Source: CAWUEZ02 sp963921355 (GTDB lineage: Bacteria > Pseudomonadota > Alphaproteobacteria > Thalassobaculales > Thalassobaculaceae). Taken from it: a stretch of 64,000 nt of DNA. Both the position numbers and the translations under genes were made by a program. The notes beneath the pieces were generated by a model, which had not been told where the DNA came from, made no database searches, and worked only from the letters and a program-made list of their open reading frames with translations. Shown piece by piece: positions 51,828 through 60,033 of the stretch. Location of the stretch: the NCBI GenBank assembly GCA_963921355.3, contig OZ001190.1:868001-932000 (forward strand), given 5' to 3'. Numbering within the stretch: position 1 is the first letter of the stretch; each line of letters starts with the position of its first letter.

Positions 51828-53612
51828 ATGATGACCTATGCAGCACCCCTCGATGACATCCGGTTCGCGCTCTATGAGCTGAACGACTTTGAGGGCGATA
51901 CCGCCGCCCTGCCCGGCCACGAGGAGGTCAGCCGCGATCTGGTGGAAGCCGTTCTCGACGAGGCCGCCAAGTTCTGTGTCAACGAACTGCTGCCCCTGAA
52001 CCAACCCGGCGATGACGAAGGCTGCCACTACGAGAACGGAGTGGTTCGCACGCCGAAGGGCTTTCCCGAGGCCTACAGAGCCTTCGCCGAAGGCGGTTGG
52101 ACGGGTGTGTCCTGCCATCCTGAGCACAGCGGACAGGGGCTGCCGAACACGCTGCAGTTCGTCCTGAACGAGATGGTGTCGGCGACCAACATGGCGTTCG
52201 GCATGTATCCGGGCCTGAGCCGCGGCGCCTATGACGCCATCGACCGCCACGGCAACGCCGAGCAGCAGGCGACCTACCTGCCGAAGCTCGCCAGCGGCGA
52301 ATGGGCGGGCACCATGTGTCTGACGGAACCGCAATGCGGCACCGATCTCGGCCTGATCCGCTCCAAGGCGGAGCCCGCCGGGGATGGGAGCTGGCAGATC
52401 ACCGGCACGAAGATCTTCATTTCCGCCGGTGAGCACGACCTGACGGAGAACATCGTCCATCTGGTCCTGGCGCGATTGCCCGATGCCCCGCCGGGCATCA
52501 AGGGCATCTCGCTGTTCGTTGTGCCGAAGATCCTGGTGGCGCCGGACGGGTCGCTGGGCACCCGCAACGGGGTGCGCTGCGGCTCGATCGAGCACAAGAT
52601 GGGGATCAAGGCGTCGGCGACCTGCGTCATGAACTTTGACGGCGCCCTCGGCGAGCTGATCGGCGAGCCCCATGGCGGAATGCGCGCCATGTTCACGATG
52701 ATGAACGCCGCCCGGCTCGGTGTCGGCATCCAGGGCCTGGGCCTGGCGGAGGCCGCCTATCAGACCGGCGCTGCCTATGCGCGCGACCGGCGCCAGGGCC
52801 GCTCGGTGGCCGGCGTCGACGCCCCCGACCAACCGGCCGACGCGATCATCGTGCATCCCGACGTGCGCCGGAACCTGCTGTCCATGAAGGCCGTGAACGA
52901 GGCGGCGCGGGCCTTGGTGGTGCGCACCGCCATGGCCCTCGACCGGGCTGAGCGCCACGGCGACCCGGCCGAGCGCGCGGCGGCCGACGACCTGGTGGCG
53001 CTGCTGACGCCGGTGATCAAGTCGTTCTGCACCGATCACGGTTTCACCGCCGCCAACCACGCTCTGCAGGTGTTCGGCGGCCATGGCTACATCAAGGAAT
53101 GGGGCATCGAGCAGACCGTGCGCGACGCCCGCATCACCCAGCTCTACGAGGGCACCAATGGGATCCAGGCCCTGGACCTGGTGGGCCGCAAGCTCGGCCT
53201 GCACAACGGCCGGCTGCTGCGGCGGTTCTTCCACCCCCTGACCGAAAAGCTGAACGGCTGGGGCGACGACCCGCAGATGGCCGAGATCGCAGCCGTCCTC
53301 GGCAAGGCGGCCGGGCGCCTGCAGCAGGCGACGGCGGTGATCGCGTCGCGCGGCCTCGGCGATCCGGAACAGGCGGCGGCCGCCGCCTCCGACTATCTCC
53401 GGCTGTTCGCCCTGGTCGCGCTGGGCCAGATCTGGGCGGAGACTGCCGCCCTGTGTCAGGCCAGGGCCGCCGAGGGCAGCGGCTTCCATGCCGCCAAGCT
53501 GGCGACCGCGAAGTTCTACTTCGCCTGGGTGCTGCCGGAAAGCGGCACCCTGTTCGCCCGCGTCATGGCCGGCAAGGACCCGCTGATGGCCCTGCCGGAA
53601 GACGCGTTCTAG
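51828..53612 (+). CDS. Acyl-CoA dehydrogenase (FadE-like, with C-terminal extension domain)
   Basis: 594 residues. The N-terminal and middle domains show GLPNTLQFVLNEMVSATNMA, the FAD/substrate motif TMCLTEPQCGTDLGLIRSKA and CGSIEHKMGIKASATCVMNF. The helical C-terminal domain carries the catalytic Glu in RITQLYEGTNGIQALDL and FAD contacts in ALQVFGGHGYIKEWGIE. The extra about 130 residues are usual for this long ACAD class. Relatives include DmdC, so a specialised acyl-CoA substrate is possible, but the fad context favours fatty acyl-CoA. Starts 19 bp after fadB. Intact. Confidence 0.92.
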   Translation: MMTYAAPLDDIRFALYELNDFEGDTAALPGHEEVSRDLVEAVLDEAAKFCVNELLPLNQPGDDEGCHYENGVVRTPKGFPEAYRAFAEGGWTGVSCHPEHSGQGLPNTLQFVLNEMVSATNMAFGMYPGLSRGAYDAIDRHGNAEQQATYLPKLASGEWAGTMCLTEPQCGTDLGLIRSKAEPAGDGSWQITGTKIFISAGEHDLTENIVHLVLARLPDAPPGIKGISLFVVPKILVAPDGSLGTRNGVRCGSIEHKMGIKASATCVMNFDGALGELIGEPHGGMRAMFTMMNAARLGVGIQGLGLAEAAYQTGAAYARDRRQGRSVAGVDAPDQPADAIIVHPDVRRNLLSMKAVNEAARALVVRTAMALDRAERHGDPAERAAADDLVALLTPVIKSFCTDHGFTAANHALQVFGGHGYIKEWGIEQTVRDARITQLYEGTNGIQALDLVGRKLGLHNGRLLRRFFHPLTEKLNGWGDDPQMAEIAAVLGKAAGRLQQATAVIASRGLGDPEQAAAAASDYLRLFALVALGQIWAETAALCQARAAEGSGFHAAKLATAKFYFAWVLPESGTLFARVMAGKDPLMALPEDAF

Positions 53613-53659
53613 ACAAAGAACCCTGTTGCCCCGTCGCGGTTGTCTGGCCGGTCGCGCGC

Positions 53660-53771
53660 TAGAGCAGATCAGATCGAACCGATCTGATCGGTGAATCAGC
53701 CTCTAAGATATTGAAATAGAGTAAAATCCATCGTTCAGACCGATTCAGGCTGAACGGATTTTGCTCTATTT
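53660..53771. repeat. Composite palindromic intergenic element
   Basis: The outer ends TAGAGCA (53660-53666) and TGCTCTA (53762-53768) pair. Inside are GATCAGATCG/CGATCTGATC around three bases, and a long hairpin of AAATAGAG, AAAATCC and CGTTCAG with CTGAACG, GGATTTT and CTCTATTT (53714-53771). Similar TAGAGCA...TGCTCTA palindromes are scattered between genes in many alphaproteobacteria. It lies between the acyl-CoA dehydrogenase gene and the second fadL and could end transcription of the former. Confidence 0.7.
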
Positions 53772-53868
53772 GACCGCACGGCCAAATGCAGGAACGATCA
53801 GTGACATAAGAGCGCCGATCCGGATCTCCCGCCGAGACGCCAGGACGGCCTGTCTGACGGGGGGTGGA

Positions 53869-55242
53869 ATGCTCATTCGGAATCAACGGCGGCGCGGCAC
53901 CGCCGGCCGGTCACTTGTGCTCGGGGTCGTGCTGCTGCCCGCCCTGTCGGGAGCCGCCTGGGCGTCCGGCTATCAGCTCCGCGAACAGAGCACCACGGCG
54001 CAGGGCAACGCGTTCGCCGGCGTGGCGGCCGGTGGCGAAGATATCAGCACCATGTTCTTCAACCCGGCGACGATGACCCAGTATTCGGGTAACCAGACAT
54101 CGTTCCATGTCAGCTACATCGCCCCCGAGGCGGAGTTCGAGAACGGCTCAGGCACAACCTTTCTCGGAAACTCGAATGGCGGCAGCACCTCGACCAACGA
54201 TATCGGCGAGGATGCGGTCGTGCCGGCGATCTACGCGATGTATCAGCCCGCCGAGGACTGGCGGTTGGGGCTTTCCGTCAACGTTCCATTCGGTCTTGCG
54301 ACCTCCTACGACCGCAGCTGGGTCGGGCGCTATCACGCGGTTCGGTCGGAGCTGCTGACCGTCAACATCTCGCCTCAGGTGGCCTACCAGCCCACCGACT
54401 GGCTGTCGCTCGGAGCCGGTGTCCAGGTGCAATACGCCGACGCAGAACTCAGCAACGCCATCGATTTCGGCTCGATCGGCGCAGCACTTGGGGTCTCCGG
54501 CGCCAGTCCGGGCAGCCAGGCCCAGGACGGGTTCGGCAAGCTGACCGGCGACGATATCGGATACGGCTACAGCCTGGGTGCGGTGCTGGAACCGCTGACC
54601 GGCACCCAGATCGGCATCTCCTATCGCTCGTCGGTGAAACACACCCTCGACGGCGACTCCGAATTCCGCCTCGGGGATAGTGGTGTCGGCGCCACCGTCT
54701 CGGCGGCGACCGGCTCATTCGTCGACACCGGTGGGCGGGCGATGTTCAAGACGCCGGCCTCCGTTTCGATCGGCCTGCGCCAGCGGATCGACGACGAGTG
54801 GACGGTCATGGGCGGACTCGACTGGACCGAGTGGAGCACATTCGAGGAGTTGCGGATCGTCTTCGATAACCCGGCCCAGAGCGACAGCGTCACCGAGGAG
54901 GACTGGGAGGACACCTGGTTCGCCGCCCTCGGCGCCACCTACCAGCCAGCGGACACGCCGTGGACCTTCCGCGCCGGTGTCGCCTACGACGAAGCCCCGC
55001 TCGAAACCAGAACCCGCACACCACGGATCCCGGATTCCGACCGCTACTGGATCTCCGGCGGCGTCTCGTACGACCCCAAGCCGTGGCTGTCGGTGAGCGC
55101 CACCTACACCCACATCTTCGTCGACGAGCCGGAGCTGGACCTCAGCACATCGGATGTCGGCAGCACCTTCCGCGGCAATGTGAGCGGTGAGTACGACAGC
55201 TCGATCAACATCCTGTCGGTCTCGGCCAAGGTTCTGTTTTAG
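53869..55242 (+). CDS. fadL: FadL/OmpP1-family outer membrane fatty-acid transporter (copy 2)
   Basis: 457 residues from ATG 53869 (GGGGGTGG upstream). The basic N-terminus and signal peptide (MLIRNQRRRGTAGRSLVLGV, cleaved after AWA) differ from copy 1. From SGYQLREQSTTAQGNAFAGV to the end (SVSAKVLF) the two barrels are nearly collinear with only scattered substitutions and no gaps. Both hatch motifs and the NPAT signature are kept. Probably arose by duplication; the two copies flank the beta-oxidation genes in direct orientation. The 227 bp after it hold no gene. Confidence 0.94.
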   Translation: MLIRNQRRRGTAGRSLVLGVVLLPALSGAAWASGYQLREQSTTAQGNAFAGVAAGGEDISTMFFNPATMTQYSGNQTSFHVSYIAPEAEFENGSGTTFLGNSNGGSTSTNDIGEDAVVPAIYAMYQPAEDWRLGLSVNVPFGLATSYDRSWVGRYHAVRSELLTVNISPQVAYQPTDWLSLGAGVQVQYADAELSNAIDFGSIGAALGVSGASPGSQAQDGFGKLTGDDIGYGYSLGAVLEPLTGTQIGISYRSSVKHTLDGDSEFRLGDSGVGATVSAATGSFVDTGGRAMFKTPASVSIGLRQRIDDEWTVMGGLDWTEWSTFEELRIVFDNPAQSDSVTEEDWEDTWFAALGATYQPADTPWTFRAGVAYDEAPLETRTRTPRIPDSDRYWISGGVSYDPKPWLSVSATYTHIFVDEPELDLSTSDVGSTFRGNVSGEYDSSINILSVSAKVLF

Positions 55243-55469
55243 ACCGGGTCCGTCCGCAGCCCACAGGCGTTCTCGGGAGTTTCACGCGGCGGGTCACCGG
55301 GCCGCGCGGCGCGGTGCAGCGGGAGCGATCCCGTGGCCCCCGATCTGTTGAGCCGCCTGCCCGCCCATGCTAGCCATTTGGCAGGCACCGCCCTGAACGA
55401 TGAGAGCGCTGTAGCAGCCGGCAGCGGCCGGGGCTCTCCCGGTCGCGAGCAATCCTGGGGCAGACATCC

Positions 55470-55862
55470 ATGGCACCGACATCACCCACCGTGCGTCTGG
55501 GACGCGTCGCCGCGACGCTTGCCGTGCGGGATATTCAGGCCGCGTACGCGACGTATCGCGCTGTGTTCGGCTTTGAGAAGACCTTCGAGAACGGCGATCC
55601 CGTCGGGTTCATGATCCTCGAGAAAGACCAGGCGGAGCTGCATCTGACAAGGCAGGCCAACCACAAGGCGCCGCCCCACAACGTCGCCCATATGATCGTC
55701 TCGGATGCCGCGGAGGTTTATGCCCGCTGCCAGGCACACGGCCTCAGGATCATCAAGGGCATCCGCAATGAGGAGTTCGGGCTGCGGTCCTTCGTCTTTG
55801 CCGACGCCGACGGCAACCGGATCGACGTCGGCGAAGTCCTCCAGATCAGATCAGAGGGGTAG
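55470..55862 (+). CDS. VOC-superfamily protein (glyoxalase/bleomycin-resistance type)
   Basis: 130 residues, one VOC module of two beta-alpha-beta-beta-beta units: VRLGRVAATLAVRDIQAAYA, then FMILEKDQAELHLTRQ, and a second half NVAHMIVSDAAEVYARCQAH with FVFADADGNRIDVGEV. The usual metal ligands His (ELHL) and Glu (GEV) are present. Such proteins bind bleomycin-like compounds or act as small metalloenzymes; the specific role is open. It is convergent with the LysR gene, 12 bp apart. Confidence 0.85.
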   Translation: MAPTSPTVRLGRVAATLAVRDIQAAYATYRAVFGFEKTFENGDPVGFMILEKDQAELHLTRQANHKAPPHNVAHMIVSDAAEVYARCQAHGLRIIKGIRNEEFGLRSFVFADADGNRIDVGEVLQIRSEG

Positions 55863-55874
55863 ATCCGACAAGGA

Positions 55875-56780
55875 TCAGCCCTGGTCCTCAGAGCTGGACG
55901 CGCCGCCGGATCCCGTCTGCAGCGCCGCCCAGAGCTCGGACATCACACGTCCCATCGCCCGATCCCGTCGGCGGATGGCGAAGATCTCGGTGTGGCGGGG
56001 CGGAAAACCCTCGACGCTCAGGGCGACGAGTTTCCCGCTCGCCAGGTCGGCGTCGATCATGTGCTCGGGCATGCCGCCCCAGCCGAGACCCGCCGCGATG
56101 ATCGCCTTCTTGGCCTCGAAATCCGAGACCGTCCACCGCTGCCCCCCGCCAGCAAGTCGCGGCTCTGCTCGTAGGCCTCCGTCCGTGCCGGCGACGACCA
56201 CCTGAACATAGGCCTGCATCTCGCTGCGCGCGCGCAGGCCGGGTTGACGGGCCGCGGGAAAATCGCGGTGGGCGACCGGACGGATGGCGACCTCTCCGAC
56301 CGGCAGGGTTTCCACCTGGTCCGCCGGCACGCCGTCGAGGCCGGCAACAATCAGGTCCGCCTCCCCCGCCATCAACCGCGCCAGAGGCCCGCCCATCATC
56401 TCGCTCGCCACCTGGAGGTTCGTGCCGGGATTGTCCCGGCCGACCCGGCCCAGGATTTCCAGGAGCGGTGCAAGAGACATGGTCGCCGTGATGGCGATCC
56501 GCACGACCGGCTCCTGCGCCCCGCGCAACCCCAGAGCGGTGGTCTGCAGCGCGCGCATCTGCTGCAGAACCCGGGTGGCTTCGCGGAAGAACGCCTCGCC
56601 ACGGGCGGTCAACCGCGGCCGATAGGCATCCCGCGAGAACAGCTCGAAAGTAAGCTCGTCCTCGAGCTTGCGGATCTGATGGCTGACGGCGGACTGCGCC
56701 TTGTTCAGGCGCTCCGCCGCGCCGCGAAACGTCCCCGCCGCTACGATCGCATCCAAGGCAACGAGCTGGTCGAGGGTCAT
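55875..56780 (-). CDS. LysR-family regulator with a locally frameshifted segment
   Basis: 301 residues from ATG 56780 (MTLDQLVALDAIVAAGTFRG). The HTH (about 1-60; AAERLNKAQSAVSHQIRKLE) and effector domain are LysR-type. Within the effector domain, 56142-56185 reads as GGLRAEPRLAGGG, which does not fit the family. The other frame there gives EAYEQSRDLLAGG, which does, and it joins QRWTVSDFEAKKAIIAAGLG directly. An extra base near 56180 and a missing G in the run at 56142-56147 explain both edges, so two compensating indels keep the gene open. Activity is uncertain. Divergent from the gst operon, which it probably controls. Confidence 0.82.
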   Translation of the reverse strand: MTLDQLVALDAIVAAGTFRGAAERLNKAQSAVSHQIRKLEDELTFELFSRDAYRPRLTARGEAFFREATRVLQQMRALQTTALGLRGAQEPVVRIAITATMSLAPLLEILGRVGRDNPGTNLQVASEMMGGPLARLMAGEADLIVAGLDGVPADQVETLPVGEVAIRPVAHRDFPAARQPGLRARSEMQAYVQVVVAGTDGGLRAEPRLAGGGQRWTVSDFEAKKAIIAAGLGWGGMPEHMIDADLASGKLVALSVEGFPPRHTEIFAIRRRDRAMGRVMSELWAALQTGSGGASSSEDQG

Positions 56781-56792
56781 GCGCCGAGTCCA

Positions 56793-56817
56793 TAATGATC
56801 GATAACTGAGATCATTA
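56793..56817. promoter_or_regulatory. Inverted repeat in the lysR-gst divergent region
   Basis: TAATGATC (56793-56800) and GATCATTA (56810-56817) are perfect complements 9 bp apart, immediately upstream of the lysR ATG and about 80 bp before gst. The AT-rich setting and T-N11-A-type geometry suit a LysR binding site. Confidence 0.6.
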
Positions 56818-56898
56818 AGAAGAAAACTCGATATTATCAATCGTTCATACGCGTCGCTATCTCCGCTTCACCCCACACCATCCGAAACGGAGACCCCG

Positions 56899-57507
56899 AT
56901 GAGACTCTTCTACAAACCGGGCGCCTGCTCGCTGGCCAGCCACATCATGCTGTACGAGGTCGGCGCCGATTTCGAGACCGAGGCCGTCGATACGGAAGCG
57001 AAACGCAGCGCCTCAGGCCTCGACTACCGCGACACCAACCCGAACGGCTACGTGCCGGCACTCGAGATCGCCGAGGGTGTCCACCTCACCGAAGGGGCGG
57101 CGATCCTGCAGTACATCGCCGATACGCACAGCGCGACGGCGTTCGCGCCGGCCCCAGGGTCGATCGCGCGGGCGCGTCTCCAGCAGTTTCTGAACTTCGC
57201 ATCCGCCGAGCTTCACAAGGCCTGGGGCCCCCTGTTCGCCGAGGGCGCCAGCGAGGCCCGGCAAGCGGAGGCGCGGGGCAACGTGGCGGTCAAATTCGAC
57301 TACCTTGAACAGGTGCTGTCTGACGGACGGGAGTTTCTGGTCGAGAACCGCTTTTCGGCCGCCGACGCATACACCTTCGTGCTGGCGCTGTGGTCGGGTT
57401 TCAAGGACATCGACCTGACCGGCTGGCCGAACCTCGCCGCCTATGTGGCGCGGATCCGCAGCCGTCCCGCCACGCAGGCAGCGATGCGGGCCGAGGGGCT
57501 GCTGTGA
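56899..57507 (+). CDS. Glutathione S-transferase, beta-class-like
   Basis: 202 residues. The thioredoxin-like N-terminal domain begins MRLFYKPGACSLASHIML with Cys10, the active-site Cys of beta-class GSTs. Glutathione contacts appear as GYVPALEI and EGAAILQYIADTH. The helical domain includes FSAADAYTFVLALW. It conjugates or reduces electrophiles with glutathione. First gene of a tightly packed unit with an NTF2-like gene (overlap TGATG) and a tautomerase-like gene. Confidence 0.93.
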   Translation: MRLFYKPGACSLASHIMLYEVGADFETEAVDTEAKRSASGLDYRDTNPNGYVPALEIAEGVHLTEGAAILQYIADTHSATAFAPAPGSIARARLQQFLNFASAELHKAWGPLFAEGASEARQAEARGNVAVKFDYLEQVLSDGREFLVENRFSAADAYTFVLALWSGFKDIDLTGWPNLAAYVARIRSRPATQAAMRAEGLL

Positions 57508-57887
57508 TGGGCGACGCCGACAGCATCGACATCAGCAACCTGATGCAGCGCTACGCTGACGGGCTGTACGAAGCCGACAGCACGGTCCTGCGCACCGTGT
57601 TCCACCCGAACCTGGCCTATGTGAACGCCACCCCTGGAAACCATGAGTTTCTGGACTTTGAGGCCTACATGGCCCGCATAGGCGCCCGAACGTCTCCCTC
57701 CTCGCGCGGCGATCCACGCCAGGACTCGATCGACCGGATCACCCTGAAAGGCGACCAGATCGGCATCGTCGAAGCCCGCATGACCATGCTCGGCCGCGAC
57801 TACCAGGACCTGCTGACCCTGATCCGGACCGAGGACGGCTGGAAGGTCATCACCAAGGTGTTCACCCATGTCGACCGGAAGGACTGA
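57507..57887 (+). CDS. NTF2-like / SnoaL-type (putative lumazine-binding) protein
   Basis: 126 residues. A curved-sheet NTF2 fold is indicated by ISNLMQRYADGLYEADSTVL, FHPNLAYVNATPGNHEFL and a closing DLLTLIRTEDGWKVITKVF, the usual C-terminal strand pattern. No clear catalytic Asp-His pair, so function may be isomerase, hydratase or ligand binding. Its ATG overlaps the gst stop, and the next gene follows after 3 bp, so it belongs to the same detoxification or aromatic-catabolic unit. Confidence 0.78.
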   Translation: MGDADSIDISNLMQRYADGLYEADSTVLRTVFHPNLAYVNATPGNHEFLDFEAYMARIGARTSPSSRGDPRQDSIDRITLKGDQIGIVEARMTMLGRDYQDLLTLIRTEDGWKVITKVFTHVDRKD

Positions 57888-57890
57888 GCC

Positions 57891-58112
57891 ATGCGCTATG
57901 TGAACATCAAGGTCACCCGCGAGGGCGGCCCGGACGGCACCGGACCGACCGCTGAGGAGAAAGCGGCGCTGATCGACGGTGTCACGGCCCTGCTCCGGCG
58001 GGTCCTGAACAAGAAACCGGAGACCACCTTCGTCGTGATTGACGAGGTGCCGCTCGACAACTGGGGCATCTCCGGCCGGCCGGTGCGCCAGATCCGGGCG
58101 GAGCGGAGCTGA
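57891..58112 (+). CDS. 4-oxalocrotonate tautomerase-like protein lacking catalytic Pro1
   Basis: 73 residues, MRYVNIKVTREGGPDGTGPT, then EEKAALIDGVTALLRRVLNK and TTFVVIDEVPLDNWGISG. This is a clear 4-OT family member, but residue 2 is Arg where the family has Pro, which becomes the N-terminal catalytic base after Met removal. The codon is CGC; CCC to CGC is a single change. Arg near positions 36-37 is kept. Without Pro1 normal tautomerase activity is not expected. It ends the gst unit. Confidence 0.85.
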   Translation: MRYVNIKVTREGGPDGTGPTAEEKAALIDGVTALLRRVLNKKPETTFVVIDEVPLDNWGISGRPVRQIRAERS

Positions 58113-58150
58113 TCGTCAACATCGGTTACTCGGCAGGGCAATAGGGTCGG

Positions 58151-60031
58151 TCACTGGCCAGCGTCGCGGGGACTCAGTTCAAGCTCCTCCTGTTTGGCCA
58201 GTGATCCCTGTCCTGGCCGCCACGCCGGGAACTCCACGGTTACGGTAGTTCCTTTGCCGACGTCGCTGTCGATGTGAAGCGAGCCGTTCTGGTTCTCGAT
58301 GAGGGTCTTGACGATGAACAATCCAAGGCCCGTTCCCTCCTGAGTCACATGCGGGCTGGATTGAACTCGGGTGAAGGGATCCGTCACGCTGGTCAACCGG
58401 TCGTGCGGAATTCCCGCGCCGGTGTCGGTGACGGCAATAGAAACGCGATCGCCTTCATCGGCGACGGAGATCCTTATCTCACCGTCCGACCCAGTGAACT
58501 TGACCGCATTGGACATCAGGTTGTTCACGATCTGGATCACGGATCGTTTGTCAGTCCAGGCAAAATGCTTCTTCTGCTGTGTGACGAGAGAAATGCTCAA
58601 GGCCTTCTCTCCAGCCGCCTGTTCAAAACTGCGGATGCAGTCCTTCAAGGCCTGATTCAGCTCCACAGCCTCCATGACCAGCGCAAGCTTGCCCGCCTCG
58701 ATGGCCGAAACGTCGAGAATGTCGTTCACCAGCCCAAGCATGAGCTCCCCGCTGGCGTGGATGTCTTTGGCGTAGCCTTCGTATTTCTTGGACCCCAAGG
58801 GGCCAAAGTACTGAGTACAGAGGATCTCGCTGAATCCGAGGATCGCGTTCAACGGCGTACGGAACTCATGGCTCATCGTTGCCAGGAACTCGGTCTTGGC
58901 CTGATTCGCGGACTCGGCGGCGACCAAAGCGGCTTCCCTGTCCTGCTCAGCCTGTCTCCGGTCAGTGATATCCTCAGCGATGCCCGCGATCCGGTAGGGG
59001 TTCCCATCGCCATCGAGCACCGGAAAGGCACGGGCCCTGATCCAACGGATCTCCCCGTCCGGGCGAATGATCCGGTAAAGCGGCAGAGACGGGTTCGAGA
59101 AGCGGCCTTCGCTTTTCAACGCCACATCATCAATCACGGCCTGACGGTCTTCGGGGTGGATGGAGTCGATCCAGATTGACGGGTTCTTTCGCAGGTCCTC
59201 GCGACTATGACCCCAGACATGGTCGAAAGACGGGCTGACATAATATATTTCCGTCAGATCGAGGGAGCGAAGCCAATAGACATCTCGCGTATTCTCCGAA
59301 AGCTGTCTGAATTTCTCTTCGCTGTCCCTTAGTTCGGATAGTTGCTCTCTGATTTGCTCATCTTTTTCCGCAAGATGCTGCGCCATATCATCGAAGGTCG
59401 CGGCGAGCGTTCCGAGCTCGTCGCGGGATCTTATGTTTGTCTTTGCGCTGAAATCACCATCGGAAAGGCGCTGGGCAGCTTCGGTGATTCTCGCCAGACG
59501 CCGGGTGAGCAGGAAACCGACCAGAACGCCGACGGCGGCAATGACGATCATGCCCGTCAACGCTACCTGTATGCCGAAGGTCCGGGCATCGTTGTAGGCG
59601 GCCTCGAGGGCCTCGGTTGAGAACTCGACGGCAAGAACGCCGACAAGCTCCACGCCAGTCGTGATCTCCTGGGTGCGCCAGTGATAGCTTTGGCGGTCTT
59701 CCCGGTCTGGCAGCGGGTTGCCGATATCGGACGGTATTGAACTGGCGACAACGATCCGATCAGCGTCCGCAAGCGAGAAACGTGTTGCTTCTGTACCTGC
59801 GACAAGCTGCTCTATATAAGGCTGTAATTCGGCGTATTCTTCGGTAATCGGAGAAATTCTGCTTATACCGCTCACCAGTTCGATGATCGCATTCTCATTA
59901 TTTCTAATTTGCTTATAAGACTCTTTATAAGACTGGCCCAAGGTGGATTGAAGGACCAGAAACATCAAAACCGCTTCCAGGACGAAAATGACGATGGCGA
60001 TGCGGTACTTGAGACTCAGGTCGGAGAACAC
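58151..60031 (-). CDS. Hybrid-free sensor histidine kinase (dCACHE-like, HAMP, PAS, HisKA, HATPase)
   Basis: 626 residues from GTG 60031, 2 bp after the read-through stop of the PhnD-like gene. TM1 about 9-29, a periplasmic sensor of about 120 residues, TM2 about 153-175, HAMP about 176-228, a PAS domain with PAC (about 240-365; DVYWLRSLDLTEIYYVSPSF), and HisKA with the phospho-His in MSHEFRTPLNAILGF. The ATPase has NNLMSNAVKF (N box), DTGAGIP (G1) and GTGLGLFIV (G2). No receiver domain and no response regulator nearby. It probably works with the periplasmic binding protein encoded just upstream. Confidence 0.92.
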   Translation of the reverse strand: MFSDLSLKYRIAIVIFVLEAVLMFLVLQSTLGQSYKESYKQIRNNENAIIELVSGISRISPITEEYAELQPYIEQLVAGTEATRFSLADADRIVVASSIPSDIGNPLPDREDRQSYHWRTQEITTGVELVGVLAVEFSTEALEAAYNDARTFGIQVALTGMIVIAAVGVLVGFLLTRRLARITEAAQRLSDGDFSAKTNIRSRDELGTLAATFDDMAQHLAEKDEQIREQLSELRDSEEKFRQLSENTRDVYWLRSLDLTEIYYVSPSFDHVWGHSREDLRKNPSIWIDSIHPEDRQAVIDDVALKSEGRFSNPSLPLYRIIRPDGEIRWIRARAFPVLDGDGNPYRIAGIAEDITDRRQAEQDREAALVAAESANQAKTEFLATMSHEFRTPLNAILGFSEILCTQYFGPLGSKKYEGYAKDIHASGELMLGLVNDILDVSAIEAGKLALVMEAVELNQALKDCIRSFEQAAGEKALSISLVTQQKKHFAWTDKRSVIQIVNNLMSNAVKFTGSDGEIRISVADEGDRVSIAVTDTGAGIPHDRLTSVTDPFTRVQSSPHVTQEGTGLGLFIVKTLIENQNGSLHIDSDVGKGTTVTVEFPAWRPGQGSLAKQEELELSPRDAGQ

Positions 60032-60033
60032 CT

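Noticed and set aside
51729..53489. Long minus-strand open frame of 586 codons opposite the acyl-CoA dehydrogenase gene
   Set aside because: Antisense of a gene with full catalytic motifs; shadow composition.
55294..55485. Small minus-strand open frame between the second fadL and the VOC gene
   Set aside because: No ribosome site or family resemblance; composition typical of chance frames.
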